Below, piece by piece: positions 9,991 through 20,690 of a DNA stretch of 45,512 nt. The notes beneath the pieces are model-generated. The model made no database searches, was not told the origin of the DNA, and was given only the letters and a program-made list of their open reading frames with translations. Numbering within the stretch: the stretch's first letter is position 1; the number at the start of each line of letters is the position of its first letter. A program made the position numbers and the translations under genes. This stretch comes from Gnetum montanum (Eukaryota; Streptophyta; Gnetopsida; Gnetales; Gnetaceae): positions 5,587-51,098 of the forward strand of contig MNCI01026671.1 in the NCBI GenBank assembly GCA_015680685.1. Direction: 5' to 3'.

Positions 9991-12305
9991 GCCTTCTTTA
10001 TGTAGCATAGAACCTGAAGATAACCAACCCAACTCATGACTGGAAGTTGATTGGATTCTTTGAGTTGGATGACCCTCAATGTGAAAATGAAACATTACAT
10101 TGCATAGGAAAAGTTGTTAAAACTTATATTTTTTTGATCCCAAGCCATTTCTTGAAGCCTATTATAGATTAAATGATTTTGTTTGTGGAAACGTAGTGGA
10201 GAATTAGGATTACATCTAACTACATCTATTGTTGCTTGTGACCTAAAACTTGAAAAAAGTGAGTCATACACATGCTAGATGTTTTTTTACCTTCCTATGT
10301 AAAGGAAAGTGTTAGCCATCATGACTAGTTATATTAGTCTTTGAGGTATCTTAATACTACTAAGGATAGGTAATACACAATTGATGCATCAATCCTTAGT
10401 AATATGAAGAGTAGAGAGATATTATCCTATCAAAAACTTGTTATGATTAATGAGGGACATAGGAATTGTAATCAAAATACCATTATAATGGGTAATTTCC
10501 TTATTAGTTTCTAGTGTAAGTCTAGCTTCAATTTTTGAGAGGAGTGTAAAAAAAATTAAATTGAATTTAGAGGCTAATTATTAAGGGTCCTACAAAATGT
10601 ATTATGAGTTTCTTTATGACTTGTGTTGTGATCCCTAAAACAAGTCAAGATACCTCATGAATGTTGTGAGGTGGCCATGCATTATTATGACCTTAGATCA
10701 TGATGACAAAATAGGTTTTGGTAGACTGTATAGCCATACATTCATTTGGAAAGTTTTCAAAATGCATCACAATATAATGCAATTAGGCTTGTGTTACATG
10801 GACATTTGAAAGTAAGACAAGAAGGTAAATAGAGTGGAAAATAAATGGGAATATTAATTCCAACACATATTTCAAAAAGTATCACAAAAAATAAGAATTT
10901 ACTAGCACAGATATTTGGTAGAAATACAACATACATTTGCAATTGCATTAGAGAAAAGATCACACTTTTAGATCAAAGCATGGTTCATTTACTTGGAATT
11001 ATTAGAAGGTATGTGAGGGTTTTCACAAGGGATCTACAATGCAATAGGAATTTAACAACAAGCTTCCATAATTAGGTTCAACTTTGCAATAGAAGCTCCA
11101 CATGATCTTCATTGAAAGCTCCAAGTGAGAAGACAAGAACAATAATGGATCCATTGAATCATCTTAAGAGATCACACAAGCTTGGTATTTATATGCAATA
11201 GGAAATATAGAATAACATTGTGATGACCCAAGATAAAAATATAATAAACTTGAACATTGAAAATTAACATATATTAAGGTCCTTAATAATCATGCAGAGT
11301 TCTATAAATAAAATATATATGATAATGCCAATTAATTTGAAAAGAATAGTAGATCCAAGAATAATAAGTAGGGTCTAAGAAATCCAATAAGATAGTCATT
11401 GCATGATTGGAAGAAAACTAGTGGACTAAAAGATTTGTATTATTTTAAATTATAAAATATGAATATTTCTATCATTATTTGCATGAACCAAAATAATAAT
11501 AATAATAATAATTTCAATAAGCATTACCTTTAGGTCCACATCCATCCAAGACCTCTTTTCTTTCCAGAAAACATCAAGAGGTTAGTATAACAAAATACTT
11601 ATGAAAGATAGGTCATGAGCTTAAATTCCAAAATACAATATAAAATAATGATTGAACTATAATAATTATACCAGACTATGAGCCTTGACAAATACATTAT
11701 AAGAAAATTATAACTATAGATAGGCAAGCTATAAAATATCGAACAAATATCAAGGGTTCTAACTCTAACAATTATATAATAAACATGTTAAGAGTTCAAT
11801 CCTCATCAAGTAATAAAGATATTATACAACTTAGAAATGTTATATCAAAGCTTTATCAAATTATAAATATCAAGATATATCATGATAGATTATAGTATAA
11901 ATTAAATCATATGATGATAAGAGGGCTTTGTTTAATATGCTAAGGATTTGAAGCTTTGTGGATTTTAAGGGTTTCACTGGCCAAACTAATTTTTCTAGAA
12001 TTATCATTCCTCCATGAGGGTTTTTAAATTTCCATCAACTTCTTTTATTCATATTAAAATTTTTTCTTCTTCAATCGATACAAAAATTTATGTTGATTCT
12101 CATATTATAAATTTACTAGATAGAGATAAAAAAATTGTGGGGCATTCTACTGGTGATATTAATGTAAATAAGATGTCTAATTTTGTTCTTCATAATAATG
12201 TATGCGTTATTAGTTGTTGATATTACATCATGATATGTGTTCATTCAAATTTTGGATTACTCATCTTGCAATCGAAGTTTTGCTTTACAATTAAATGATG
12301 TGATG
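9991..12305. other. AT-rich DNA without recognisable genes
   Basis: No ORF with a recognisable domain. The frames at 10845-11075 and 12014-12220 look like chance openings in AT-rich DNA. An (AAT)n microsatellite lies at about 11492-11512. Confidence 0.55.
11492..11512. repeat. (AAT)n microsatellite
   Basis: Six consecutive AAT units, AATAATAATAATAATAAT, flanked by A/T-rich sequence. Confidence 0.8.
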
Positions 12306-12481
12306 NNNNNNNNNNNNNNNNNNNNNNNNNNNNNNNNNNNNNNNNNNNNNNNNNNNNNNNNNNNNNNNNNNNNNNNNNNNNNNNNNNNNNNNNNNNNNNN
12401 NNNNNNNNNNNNNNNNNNNNNNNNNNNNNNNNNNNNNNNNNNNNNNNNNNNNNNNNNNNNNNNNNNNNNNNNNNNNNNNNN
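12306..12481. other. Assembly gap (176 Ns)
   Basis: A run of 176 undetermined bases. Apparent open frames crossing it are artefacts of the gap. Confidence 0.98.
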
Positions 12482-12795
12482 ATTTGTGCAATGTTTGTCC
12501 TTTTTAGCTTAGGAAAAAAGATGTTGAGGAAAATAAAAAACATGTTGATTTTGAAGATGCAAAAAAATTAAGTTAATACCAATGTTAAGAACAACTAAAT
12601 GATAACAAAGAAGCCAAAGAAGATACAAGTTTTTGTGAATACTTTTACTTGTACTACATGAAGTATTAATTAGTTTGAATAGGTAGTTTGTGAAGCAAAT
12701 TTTTCCTGATTTGAGAAGAATACAATTAATTCAATGATTAAAACTTATTTTAACAAGTGGATTATAGTTATTGATAAAGATTCTTTATATAAGAT
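12482..12795. other. AT-rich flank
   Basis: No feature recognised. The last five bases (12791-12795, AAGAT) are the left target duplication of the solo LTR. Confidence 0.6.
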
Positions 12796-13629
12796 TGATG
12801 AAGTGTCATTACGTCAATGCATCGACGCAGCCTTCCTGTGTCGATAGGGCACCATTTACGCAACCACCTATCCCGGCCTATAAATAAGAGGGCCCTCCAT
12901 CTCATTTAGGCATCCTTTTATCATTTGTAGCTAGACTCTTTCAGTTTGTTTCCATAGGAGTTAGAATATTTTCCCAGTGCATGCCCGTAGTGTGATACTT
13001 GTAATTGTACAGAACCTTTATTCGAGTGTGACGTACTTGGACGCGCACATGATCGGCAATAAAGATCGAGATTACTTCATCATTGCATCATTCACTTAGT
13101 TTTAATTATTAAATTTTTATTGTTAATTATTTTTGTTATTTATTTCTTTCTTAATTAATATTTGTTTATCATCATTTACTTTTCTTGTTGTTAAATGCGG
13201 ATTGATTATGACTTAATCATGAGCATTTAATTGTGACTACTTGGTAACCCAACAGCGTACCTAGGATCTACGCTTGGTAATCCCAGTAGTAGTCATGCAC
13301 GAGGTCCAAGATGTGTACGAATGATTAAGGAACGAATGCTCATCGCACTTAGGCTAGCTTAGATTCATTTCCTGTTACTCATTAGTTTAATCAATATTAT
13401 CTTCCATTGTCTCTAGGAGTAGCATTAGTTTAGTATCACATCATACACCTCACTTTGGACTAAACCATACGTGAAAAAGCAAATAGTAGTCCAGGTGGGA
13501 AGACAACGAACTGCGATCAATGTGTAACTATCTAGATACCACGACTAGCCTATCCGCAGAGTTCGACCGGATCGTGCATGAACGCTCATATTTGTATGGT
13601 TGGGTGTAGGGGTACCTCACCGCTCATCA
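12796..13629 (+). mobile_element. Solo gypsy LTR with perfect AAGAT target duplication
   Basis: Begins TGATGAAG and ends CGCTCATCA, flanked on both sides by AAGAT (12791-12795 and 13630-13634). It belongs to the same family as the LTRs of elements B and C but points the other way. It shares TATAAATAAGAGG (12879-12891), the AATAAAGATCGAGATTACTTCATCATTG region near 13057 (reverse complement in LTR C near 6987-7017) and the GGGGTACCTCACCGCTCATCA end. No primer site or gag follows, so this is a product of LTR-LTR recombination. Confidence 0.9.
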
Positions 13630-13634
13630 AAGAT

Positions 13635-14196
13635 CAATCATGATGGACAACATATACCACCATTTTCTATTGGATCTTATTTTTTTTTTTTACAAAAGTT
13701 GATATTGTACCAAAGTTGTTTATTACTACCTTGAATTTTTTTTTCTAATTTAGATTCAAGCATGGATGTTGAAATTGATATAAATGTTATTAGAATTGAG
13801 GATCATCCTTGCTACTAATATTTAAGTTTCATTCTTGATTTTTAAAAGCATCAATTATAAGGTTGTACATCTAAGGAGACATCCTTAAAAGTGGAAAGTT
13901 TTTTCTTTTCATGTTGTTTCTGGTATTTTCTACTCAGTTTTAAGAATGTAATTAACTTTGAATTTTTTGCTTATTATTAATATTATTTTAGGATTTGATA
14001 ACCCTCCATTCATAAATCAAATCATAAATAAAGCCCAAGTTAAGGGTTCAAAACAAAGGATCTTATAATCTCAATGACATGCCTTACCATGGCTTTACTC
14101 TACTATTAAGTTAAAAGGGCTTGCTCTTCCTTAAAATGTTTTTTCTTTTAAGGAGCCAAGGAAACAACTTAATTTCTGGATATAGTGCCTTGTATT
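13635..14196. other. Intergenic, no gene recognised
   Basis: AT-rich with a poly-T tract near 13680. No domain, RNA gene or terminal repeat is supported. Confidence 0.55.
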
Positions 14197-14213
14197 CCTA
14201 GTGCTAGTTATGA

Positions 14214-14303
14214 GGATAATTTACTACTACCTAGTAGAATTGAACCTGTAACTTGAGCTTACCAAGCCAAGATCCATACCACTAGGCTAACACCTCATTA
14301 TTG
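14214..14303 (-). mobile_element. Mini-SINE-like tRNA-derived insertion with 17-bp target duplication
   Basis: A 90-base insert flanked by a perfect 17-base direct repeat, CCTAGTGCTAGTTATGA (14197-14213 and 14304-14320). On the minus strand it has a pol III A box TAGCCTAGTGG (14279-14289) and a B box GGTTCAATTCTA (14235-14246) at tRNA-like spacing. The A-box wording is that of plant tRNA-derived SINEs of the Au type. The long target duplication is what LINE-driven retroposition leaves. It is short for a SINE and ends soon after the B box, so it may be truncated or a tRNA-head-only copy. Confidence 0.8.
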
Positions 14304-14390
14304 CCTAGTGCTAGTTATGAACCCATATATAATTGGCTACAATTATTTATTTTGGATTTAGGGGAGGAGTTGCTTTGATAGGATAATATT

Positions 14391-14430
14391 GAAATCTTAG
14401 GAAATATAGCTCTTTTTTCATTTGACATGG
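14391..14430 (+). repeat. Repeat R, copy 2, first fragment
   Basis: Matches 8411-8449 of copy 1 and ends in CATGG, the target duplication of element B. The repeat resumes at 24207. Confidence 0.75.
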
Positions 14431-15250
14431 TGATGAGTGGTGAGGTACCCATACACTCAACCATACGAATATGAGCATTTCACGTGTGATCCGGTCGAAC
14501 TCCAAGGACTAAGTGCTTACGCACCTTAATGGAACACTCAAGGTTAATCAATCGCTATCTTCCCAAACTTGCTTGTATTGTCACGGTTGTATGGTTAAGT
14601 AAGCTTGAGGTATATGATTTTTATAACTTTTATGTTTTTAAGGTCTTATGCTAATAGGGGGAAGGTAAAGAGAACTAAGTGACTAACTTTCATTAACTAT
14701 TTACTAACTAAGTTCTAATTGTTCCTAACACCATTTTTCATTCCCACTTGCCGCACACATCCTGAACCAGTGCAACGCTGCTGGGATTACCAAACGCTAC
14801 TCGTTACTGGGTTACCAAGCGCTACACACATGCTCGAAGTGGTTGTACTAAGTGTACTTAACTAGGAGAGTCAAGGGTTGAGAGAGAGATTAATTAACTA
14901 GGAAAGCATTTAAACATTCAATAATTTTTAATTACTATTTAGCTTAATATGTATGTTGCAAGGTTTATCACAAAGTTCATCTTTATTTCCGTACACAAAT
15001 GTGTGCTTAGGTACAAATTGCTCAAATAAAGATCTGTTCACTCTATGACTCCTACTGCGGGCACACAAGAATTATTCTAAATTTGGAATGGTAAAACTAT
15101 AAGAGTTTAGCTAAGGGTCTAAATCTAACTCCCTTGAACAAGGGAAGCTGCCTCTTATTTATAGAAATTGAGGCAGGACACGATATCACGTATGCGATAT
15201 CGCGGGGTGGATGCGATATCGCGGGGTGGATGCGATATCGCGGCTCATCA
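14431..15250 (-). repeat. 3' LTR of element B
   Basis: 820 bases, TGATGAG...CTCATCA on the + strand. A TATA box is readable on the minus strand (TATAAATAAGAGG, about 15151-15163). The U3 end (15181-15243) has three GCGATATCGC palindromes in 19-base units, at least one unit more than the partner LTR. Confidence 0.92.
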
Positions 15251-17250
15251 TACCCCCATGACTGAATGAAAACTCATCCTCGAGTTCCTTACAACATATT
15301 GGAAAGGTATGGGATTATTGACTTGAATGACACTAATGGTGAATGGGGTGACACGTGAATGGATCATCATTACAATACATGGCAATATTAGTGTTCATGA
15401 CCACAAGAGTGAACACTATACACATTTGACATCCAGCCTTATTTGGCAGCTAAGAGAGAAGAGAGAGAAAAGAAGAAGATGTGTTGCTGCTGATGCCAAA
15501 ATTGCGCCTTCTGTTGTCCATCCATAACCGCCCCATCAATCTTGTTCCTTGCATGATTGTTCCAGCACCAGTCCATCCTAGGTATTTCCTCTAGCTCCAG
15601 TCCATTGTTGTATGATTGCCATTTGCACACATAACAGAGTCTCATATTAGCAAGGATAAATAAATCACAATGCAATTGATACCTTACCTCAGTGTATGGT
15701 CTATGGATAATATGGATTGTGGAGATATAACACTGGTAACTACCCAAGGTGTAGGGGTTAGGAGAAAATTGAAAAAATTGGACTAGGAGCCCCATGACTA
15801 AGAGCGATCCTTCGGTAGAGATAGAATGGAAAAATGGAAGGAATAAGAAAGATGGAGAAAGAGAAATAACGACAACGCTGATAAAATGGATGTCAGAGGT
15901 GGAAACGAACAAAATAAATGTTGATTGTGGAAATGTTTAAGGGAAAGAAGTTAACTGATGCACCAAGTAGGAATGCTAATGGGTCCTCCCCAAATCACGC
16001 TCATGCTCTTAATGCCCTAACAATCCCACATTCAAAGAGTCCGCAGGCTTTGGAAATGTCATTTAAAAGAAAGAGTTAAAGTCTTAACCAAAAGAATTTA
16101 CCAAAAAGAAAACAATGCATCAACCAAAATATAGACTATTGATACAACCGACAATGAGGTGGAAAATGGAGAAAGAATGATGAGGAGAAGAGAATGGAAT
16201 GGAGTCCCAAGAACAAGGTGGTGTATAGCCCTTTATGTATTTATGGTTAATGTAACTTAGTAGATCTCATTCCAAATCCAACCTCAAACAATCCACATCC
16301 AGTGACTTCGCATGAATAGACTTGGCCAATTCATCCACCTGAAGTAGCAAGAATGCTTCCGCCAAAGAGTCACCACCATTTCGAAGAAACGAGGAAGGAA
16401 AAAGTAGGAAGCAAGAAAGGGCCTTAGTTAGAGGGAACATGTTTGTTTAGTTCCATAACCAGTGTTGGCAGCCTAGATGGTTATTTTGTCTAAGGGGTGT
16501 GCTTTGAATTCTCACTGTTTGTTTTTTTTTTGCGTGAGAACCAAACCATGCAAAGACTTATTATTTTTATTAGCTCAGGTTCCCAATAATGGAGCAACGT
16601 CTGAATGGTAAGGAAACTCAAGAAAAGAACATTCAAGCACCCAAGAGAATGGCCAACACAAAGGCATCAAATCCCCTTGAAGTCACACCCTTTTCAATGC
16701 TTGAGTCATTCCTTAGTTTGAGAAATGCCTAGTTACCAATTCGTTGATAGTTCTATTATTTAAAGAAAGGGACTGTACAATTCCAAGCCAAGAGAGACCA
16801 TAGAAATTCATGGATGCATGGATGATGTGGACTCATTGCTTGTTATATCAAAAGAACCATACCATAGTATCGACATTATAACTCAAAGATAAAAACCAAA
16901 CATTAGCAATCAATGGAATACAGTTCATACCACCATCAGGAGCACTTATTAGGTGATGAATGTAACAAAATAAACAAGCACACAAAGAAATGAAAGAGTA
17001 TAAATGATGTTGCATAACAAAAACAAAAATAAGAAAAGTTAAAGAAATTTGTAAAACAAAAATGTGTAAAACAAAAATGTGTAAAAAAAAAGCTTAAAAA
17101 GGAACTGAGGGCCTTGGTTGATCAGTAGAGGTGGCAATCTATCCCATGACTGAGTTGGAAGGGGGAGATCTGAAATAATGAGCGAGGTCATCCCTTCTCA
17201 GAGGTATTATGGGCACTAGCCATTCTAAGTTCATGGAAGGGTTTGGTCTA
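15251..17250 (-). other. Element B post-pol region with polypurine tract
   Basis: The polypurine tract lies next to the 3' LTR (minus strand CATGGGGGTA, 15251-15260). About 1.9 kb follow with no recognisable domain. Athila elements often carry an envelope-like ORF here; none is evident except the small open frame listed separately. Similar sequence follows gag in element C. Confidence 0.6.
15439..15912 (-). CDS. Hypothetical 157-residue ORF in the post-pol region
   Basis: An uninterrupted frame between integrase and the 3' LTR of element B, the place where Athila elements keep an envelope-like gene. The N-terminal ~55 residues are hydrophobic (ISVVVISLSPSFLFLPFF, then LLVMGLLVQFFQF) and could span a membrane. 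The rest contains scattered Cys and Trp without a motif I know. I cannot assign a family, and the openness may be chance. All neighbouring genes of this element are broken, which makes a functional product unlikely. Confidence 0.2.
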   Translation of the reverse strand: MFVSTSDIHFISVVVISLSPSFLFLPFFHSISTEGSLLVMGLLVQFFQFSPNPYTLGSYQCYISTIHIIHRPYTEVRYQLHCDLFILANMRLCYVCKWQSYNNGLELEEIPRMDWCWNNHARNKIDGAVMDGQQKAQFWHQQQHIFFFSLSSLLAAK

Positions 17251-18440
17251 CTACACATTGACTAGTAATTACTTATCAGGGCTCTTAGGTTTGTATGTGG
17301 TCATGGCCCTTGAAGGAAAGGTTGTATGAATAATGTAAGGTCCTTCCCAGAGTGTTTGAAATTTTGTGTGTTGTGGTACTTAATCTTTCGAATTTTCAAG
17401 TCATGACGTTGCTTGTTATATGCCTTGTGCAACTCATTTGATGACAAGGCAGCTAATTAGTTTTCGTCTAGCACATTTAAAGTTGCCAATCTTTGCTTTT
17501 GTGCTAGATCAAGGTCGAGGTGGAGGTCACAAGCCATGGATAGTGTACAGAGCTTGGTTTGAATTGAAAGCTTTGGAAGTTTTCCATACACTAACTCATA
17601 GGGAGAGTAGAGTAGCCTATAGGGAGTTTCCAAGTGGAGCAGTATGCCCAAAGTGCATCATTTAGTTTAGTGCTCCAATCTCACCTATACTTGCTAATTT
17701 CCCTTTTCAATATTTTAGTGATCTCTCTGTTGGTGACCTCGGCTTGTCCATTAGCTTGGGGGTGATAAGGTGTAGTCAATTTATGTTCAACCCCTAAGCA
17801 TTGCATTAACTTCCAAAAAGTTGCACCTGTGAAGTGTGTTCCATTATTTGAGATAAGTGCACATGGCATACCAAAGCTATTTACGATTTGTTGTTGCACA
17901 AATCGTGCAGCTATAGATGATGTGCAGTTTGTAACAACAACTGCTTCAACCCATTTTGTTAGATAGTCTACGACAACAATGATGTATGCTTTTCCATTGG
18001 ACATTGGTGTAATGGATCCCATAAAATCTATTCCCCAAATGTCGAAGGGTTCTAAAGGTTGAATCCATTGTTGCAGATCCTCCATTATAGTAGTCATTCC
18101 CCCATCACGTTGACAATGCTCACAAGATTGGACAAATTGATGGACGTCCCAAAATAATGTTGGCTGGTAGTATCCTGCAAGCAGGATCTTAATAGCTATT
18201 TGTCTCCCCGCATAGTGACCCCCACAAGGGCCCTCATGAGCATCTTGGAGAACTTTTAGTTGGTCCACCTCGGGCACACACCATCAAACCAAGCCATCAA
18301 GAAACACTTTGTAAAGTTGTCCGTTGATCTGCATGAAGTACTTGGCTCTGTGAAGAAACTATTGTTTCTTCATAAAGTCTAGCTCCTATGGTGTTTGTTG
18401 GGTAAGGAGATAGGTGAGAATGCTACTATACCAATTCATC
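17251..18440 (-). pseudogene. Integrase of element B, catalytic Asp lost
   Basis: Minus-strand integrase, which would join element cDNA to host DNA. The N-terminal zinc-binding part shows two His (AHEGPCGGHYAG) and CEHC. The core shows GIDFMGSITP with the first Asp, TPYHPQANGQAEVTNREI with the Glu, but ISNNGTHF where ISDNGTHF is expected, so the second catalytic Asp is Asn. The frame stops at 17681. The C-terminal tail resumes in another frame at 17651 (TPYRLLYSPYELVYGKLPKLS), the conserved end of Athila-type integrases. Upstream (18440-18280) the frame continues into RNase H with in-frame stops. Stops, a frameshift and a changed active site make it inactive. Confidence 0.88.
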
Positions 18441-18526
18441 TCCACGGGTTGGTTATTCACTACACCGGCAAAGAGGGCTTCATTAGGAAAATGATTGGAC
18501 ATTACATATTCATCCTCCTTGCTATC

Positions 18527-20116
18527 CTAGTGCAACCAAGATAAATGATTTGCAACTACGTTCTCGGTGGCCTTTCGATCGATCATCATTAGATTGAACT
18601 CCTGTAGGATTACCAACCATCGTATAATACGAGAGCTAACTGTTGGCTTGTTCATGAGGAACCGAATTGCACTATGATCTACATGGATGAACACTTTGTA
18701 ACCTAACACATAGTGCCTAAACTTATCTAGTGCAAACACTACAGCTATTAATTCTTTTTATGTAGTTGTGTAGTTAAGTTGTGCACCTGCGATACTCCTA
18801 CTTTCACAGTGAATGTAGTAAGGATGTTTTTGTTCATCTAATTGTGTAAGTATGACTCCTAAGGCATAATTGGACGCATCAATCATTATATGGAATGGTC
18901 TAGACTAGTTAGGAGATTGTAGAATGAGAGTTTCTACAAGCTTTTGTTTCAGAGTTTGGAATGCTCATTCACATTCCTTAGTCCATTCGAATGATGCATC
19001 TTTCTTTGTTAGCTCTACCAATGGTTTGACAATCTTGGAGAAGTTCTCAATAAATCTTCTATAGTAGCTAGTGTGTCCAAGGAATGACCAGATGCCTTTG
19101 ACAGTTTCGGGTTGACGGGTGATTCCTTGGATGACCCTAACTTTATCTGGATCTACCTCTATTCCTAAATGTCAAACCTTATGCCTAAGTACTATGCCTT
19201 CTTGGACCATTAAATGGCTTTTCTACCAGTTGAGCCTTAAGTTGGTTTCTACGCATCTTTTCAGCACTTGCTCTAATCGATCCAAGGCTTGGTCAAAACA
19301 TGTTCCATAAGTGGAGAAGTCGGCCATAAATACTTCCACTCCGTTTCCTATCTGAACTAGGCGTTGAAACGTGGTAGGGGCATTGCACAAGCCAAACGAC
19401 ATTTGTTTATATGCAAACGTTCCCCAAGGATTGGTGAACGTTGTCTTGGCTTGATCTTCTAGGGCTATTTGTATTTGGTTGTATCCATTGTAGCCATCTA
19501 GAAAACTATAATAGCAATGCCCTGCTATGGTGTCTAAGACTTGGTCAATGAATGGCAGTGGAAGGTGATTCTTAAATGTTGCCATGTTTAGCAGCTGAAA
19601 ATCTATACACATCCTCCATTTGCCTCCCTTTTTAGGCACGATCACCAGAGGGCTAATCCATTCACTATCAGCAATGGGATATATGAACCCAGCCTTAAGA
19701 AGTTGTTCTATTTCTTCTTTTACTATTTGCTTCAATTTTGGGTTCAATCGCCTTTGCAGTGGTTTTCAAGGTTTGATGGAGGGGTTAGTATAAATCCTAT
19801 GCTGGTATATCTTAGGATCTATTCTAGTTAATTCAAAGTATGACCACCACTTGTTTATCACTTTTAGCAGTCTTTCTTTTTTTTTGGGAACAAGTCTTGC
19901 ATTGATGATCACTGGTTTTCCATTTTCGAGGGTCATATATTCCAGACCGGTGGGCAATGGTTTCAAATCTAAGGGCTCTTGTTTAAATTTTTTAGGAATT
20001 TCCAACTTCCCCCAATTTATATTTTCAAGGTTAAGGCTTGGAAGTTGGAAACAGACTTGCTCTAGTCTATCTATGCTTTCAATGTAAGCACTAGTTATTC
20101 CCTCAGTTAGTTCCAT
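18527..20116 (-). pseudogene. Reverse transcriptase and RNase H of element B, nonsense-riddled
   Basis: A single frame runs through RT and RNase H, with stops only. RT shows AGFIYPIADSEWISPLVIVP, KKGGKWRMCIDFQLLN, FLDGYNGYNQI and FAYKQMSFGLCNAPTTFQR. The catalytic YxDD box reads FMADFSTYG, so the first Asp of the pair is Ala, and about eight residues normally found before it are missing. A TGA at about 19763-19765 interrupts the N-terminal part. After 19223 come about five further stops. RNase H retains the first Asp (MIDASNYALG) and the DH of HVDHSAI. A TAA replaces the Glu codon of the conserved EKEL, and VANHLSWL has Asn where VADHLSRL is usual. No RT activity is plausible. Confidence 0.92.
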
Positions 20117-20170
20117 GCATGTTAGTGAGTTGCTCTCTTGATTAGCTATCAGCCACTGGGTGTCTTCTTG

Positions 20171-20690
20171 TCATGTGGCTGCTGCATACAAGAAATTTTG
20201 TATATTAATGTCTTGTGCATACCAATTGCATGCAGGCAATGCTAAACTTTGCATAACCCATGATCTCTGCACGCAATTGCACCCTGTGTCACTGTATGCG
20301 ATGCATGGGACTTTCTTCTTCTCAATCTTTCCAAAAGTGTTCTTCTTGGATATTTCCAAGGAAACATCATGGATTTCTAGGCATGCATCTATAGTACTTA
20401 GCCATGCTCTTCCCATTATTATTGGGAAGTCCCCTTTACCATTGTTCACTTGTATCACTGGGAAATTAGCTAGGTATGACCACCCACACATAGTGGTAAT
20501 GATGTCCTCCACTAGTCCCAAGGGGATAGTGATGGACTGGTCGGCTAACTCTAGGTAAATATTACTCTTCCTTAATGGAGGCAGGTTCCAGGCTTTGTAC
20601 ATCTCTTGTGATATTAGGTTGACTCCGAAACCTGAGTCTAGAAGAGCTTTACATGGTTAATTCCCAGTGACTTGGAGATAGATTAGAGGG
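20171..20690 (-). pseudogene. Aspartic protease of element B
   Basis: In the same frame as RT. The retropepsin active-site motif CKALLDSGFGVNLIS is at about 20610-20655, with the D-S-G triad intact. It is followed by a typical protease fold sequence (ADQSITIPLGLVEDI, VIMGRAWLST-like FPIIMGRAWLST). A TAA at 20657-20659, two codons before the motif, separates it from gag, and another stop at 20171 precedes RT. The protease would process Gag-Pol. Confidence 0.85.

Noticed and set aside
12237-12543. Open frames spanning the 176-N gap
   Set aside because: They are made of undetermined bases; only a few real codons at each end.
14214-14303. A functional tRNA gene
   Set aside because: A and B boxes are present, but I cannot fold a complete cloverleaf, and the 17-bp duplication shows an inserted retroposon.
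17420-17665. Plus-strand frame of 81 codons
   Set aside because: Antisense to the integrase C-terminal tail of element B.
20160-20558. Plus-strand open frame of 132 codons
   Set aside because: Antisense to the protease segment of element B; no domain of its own.
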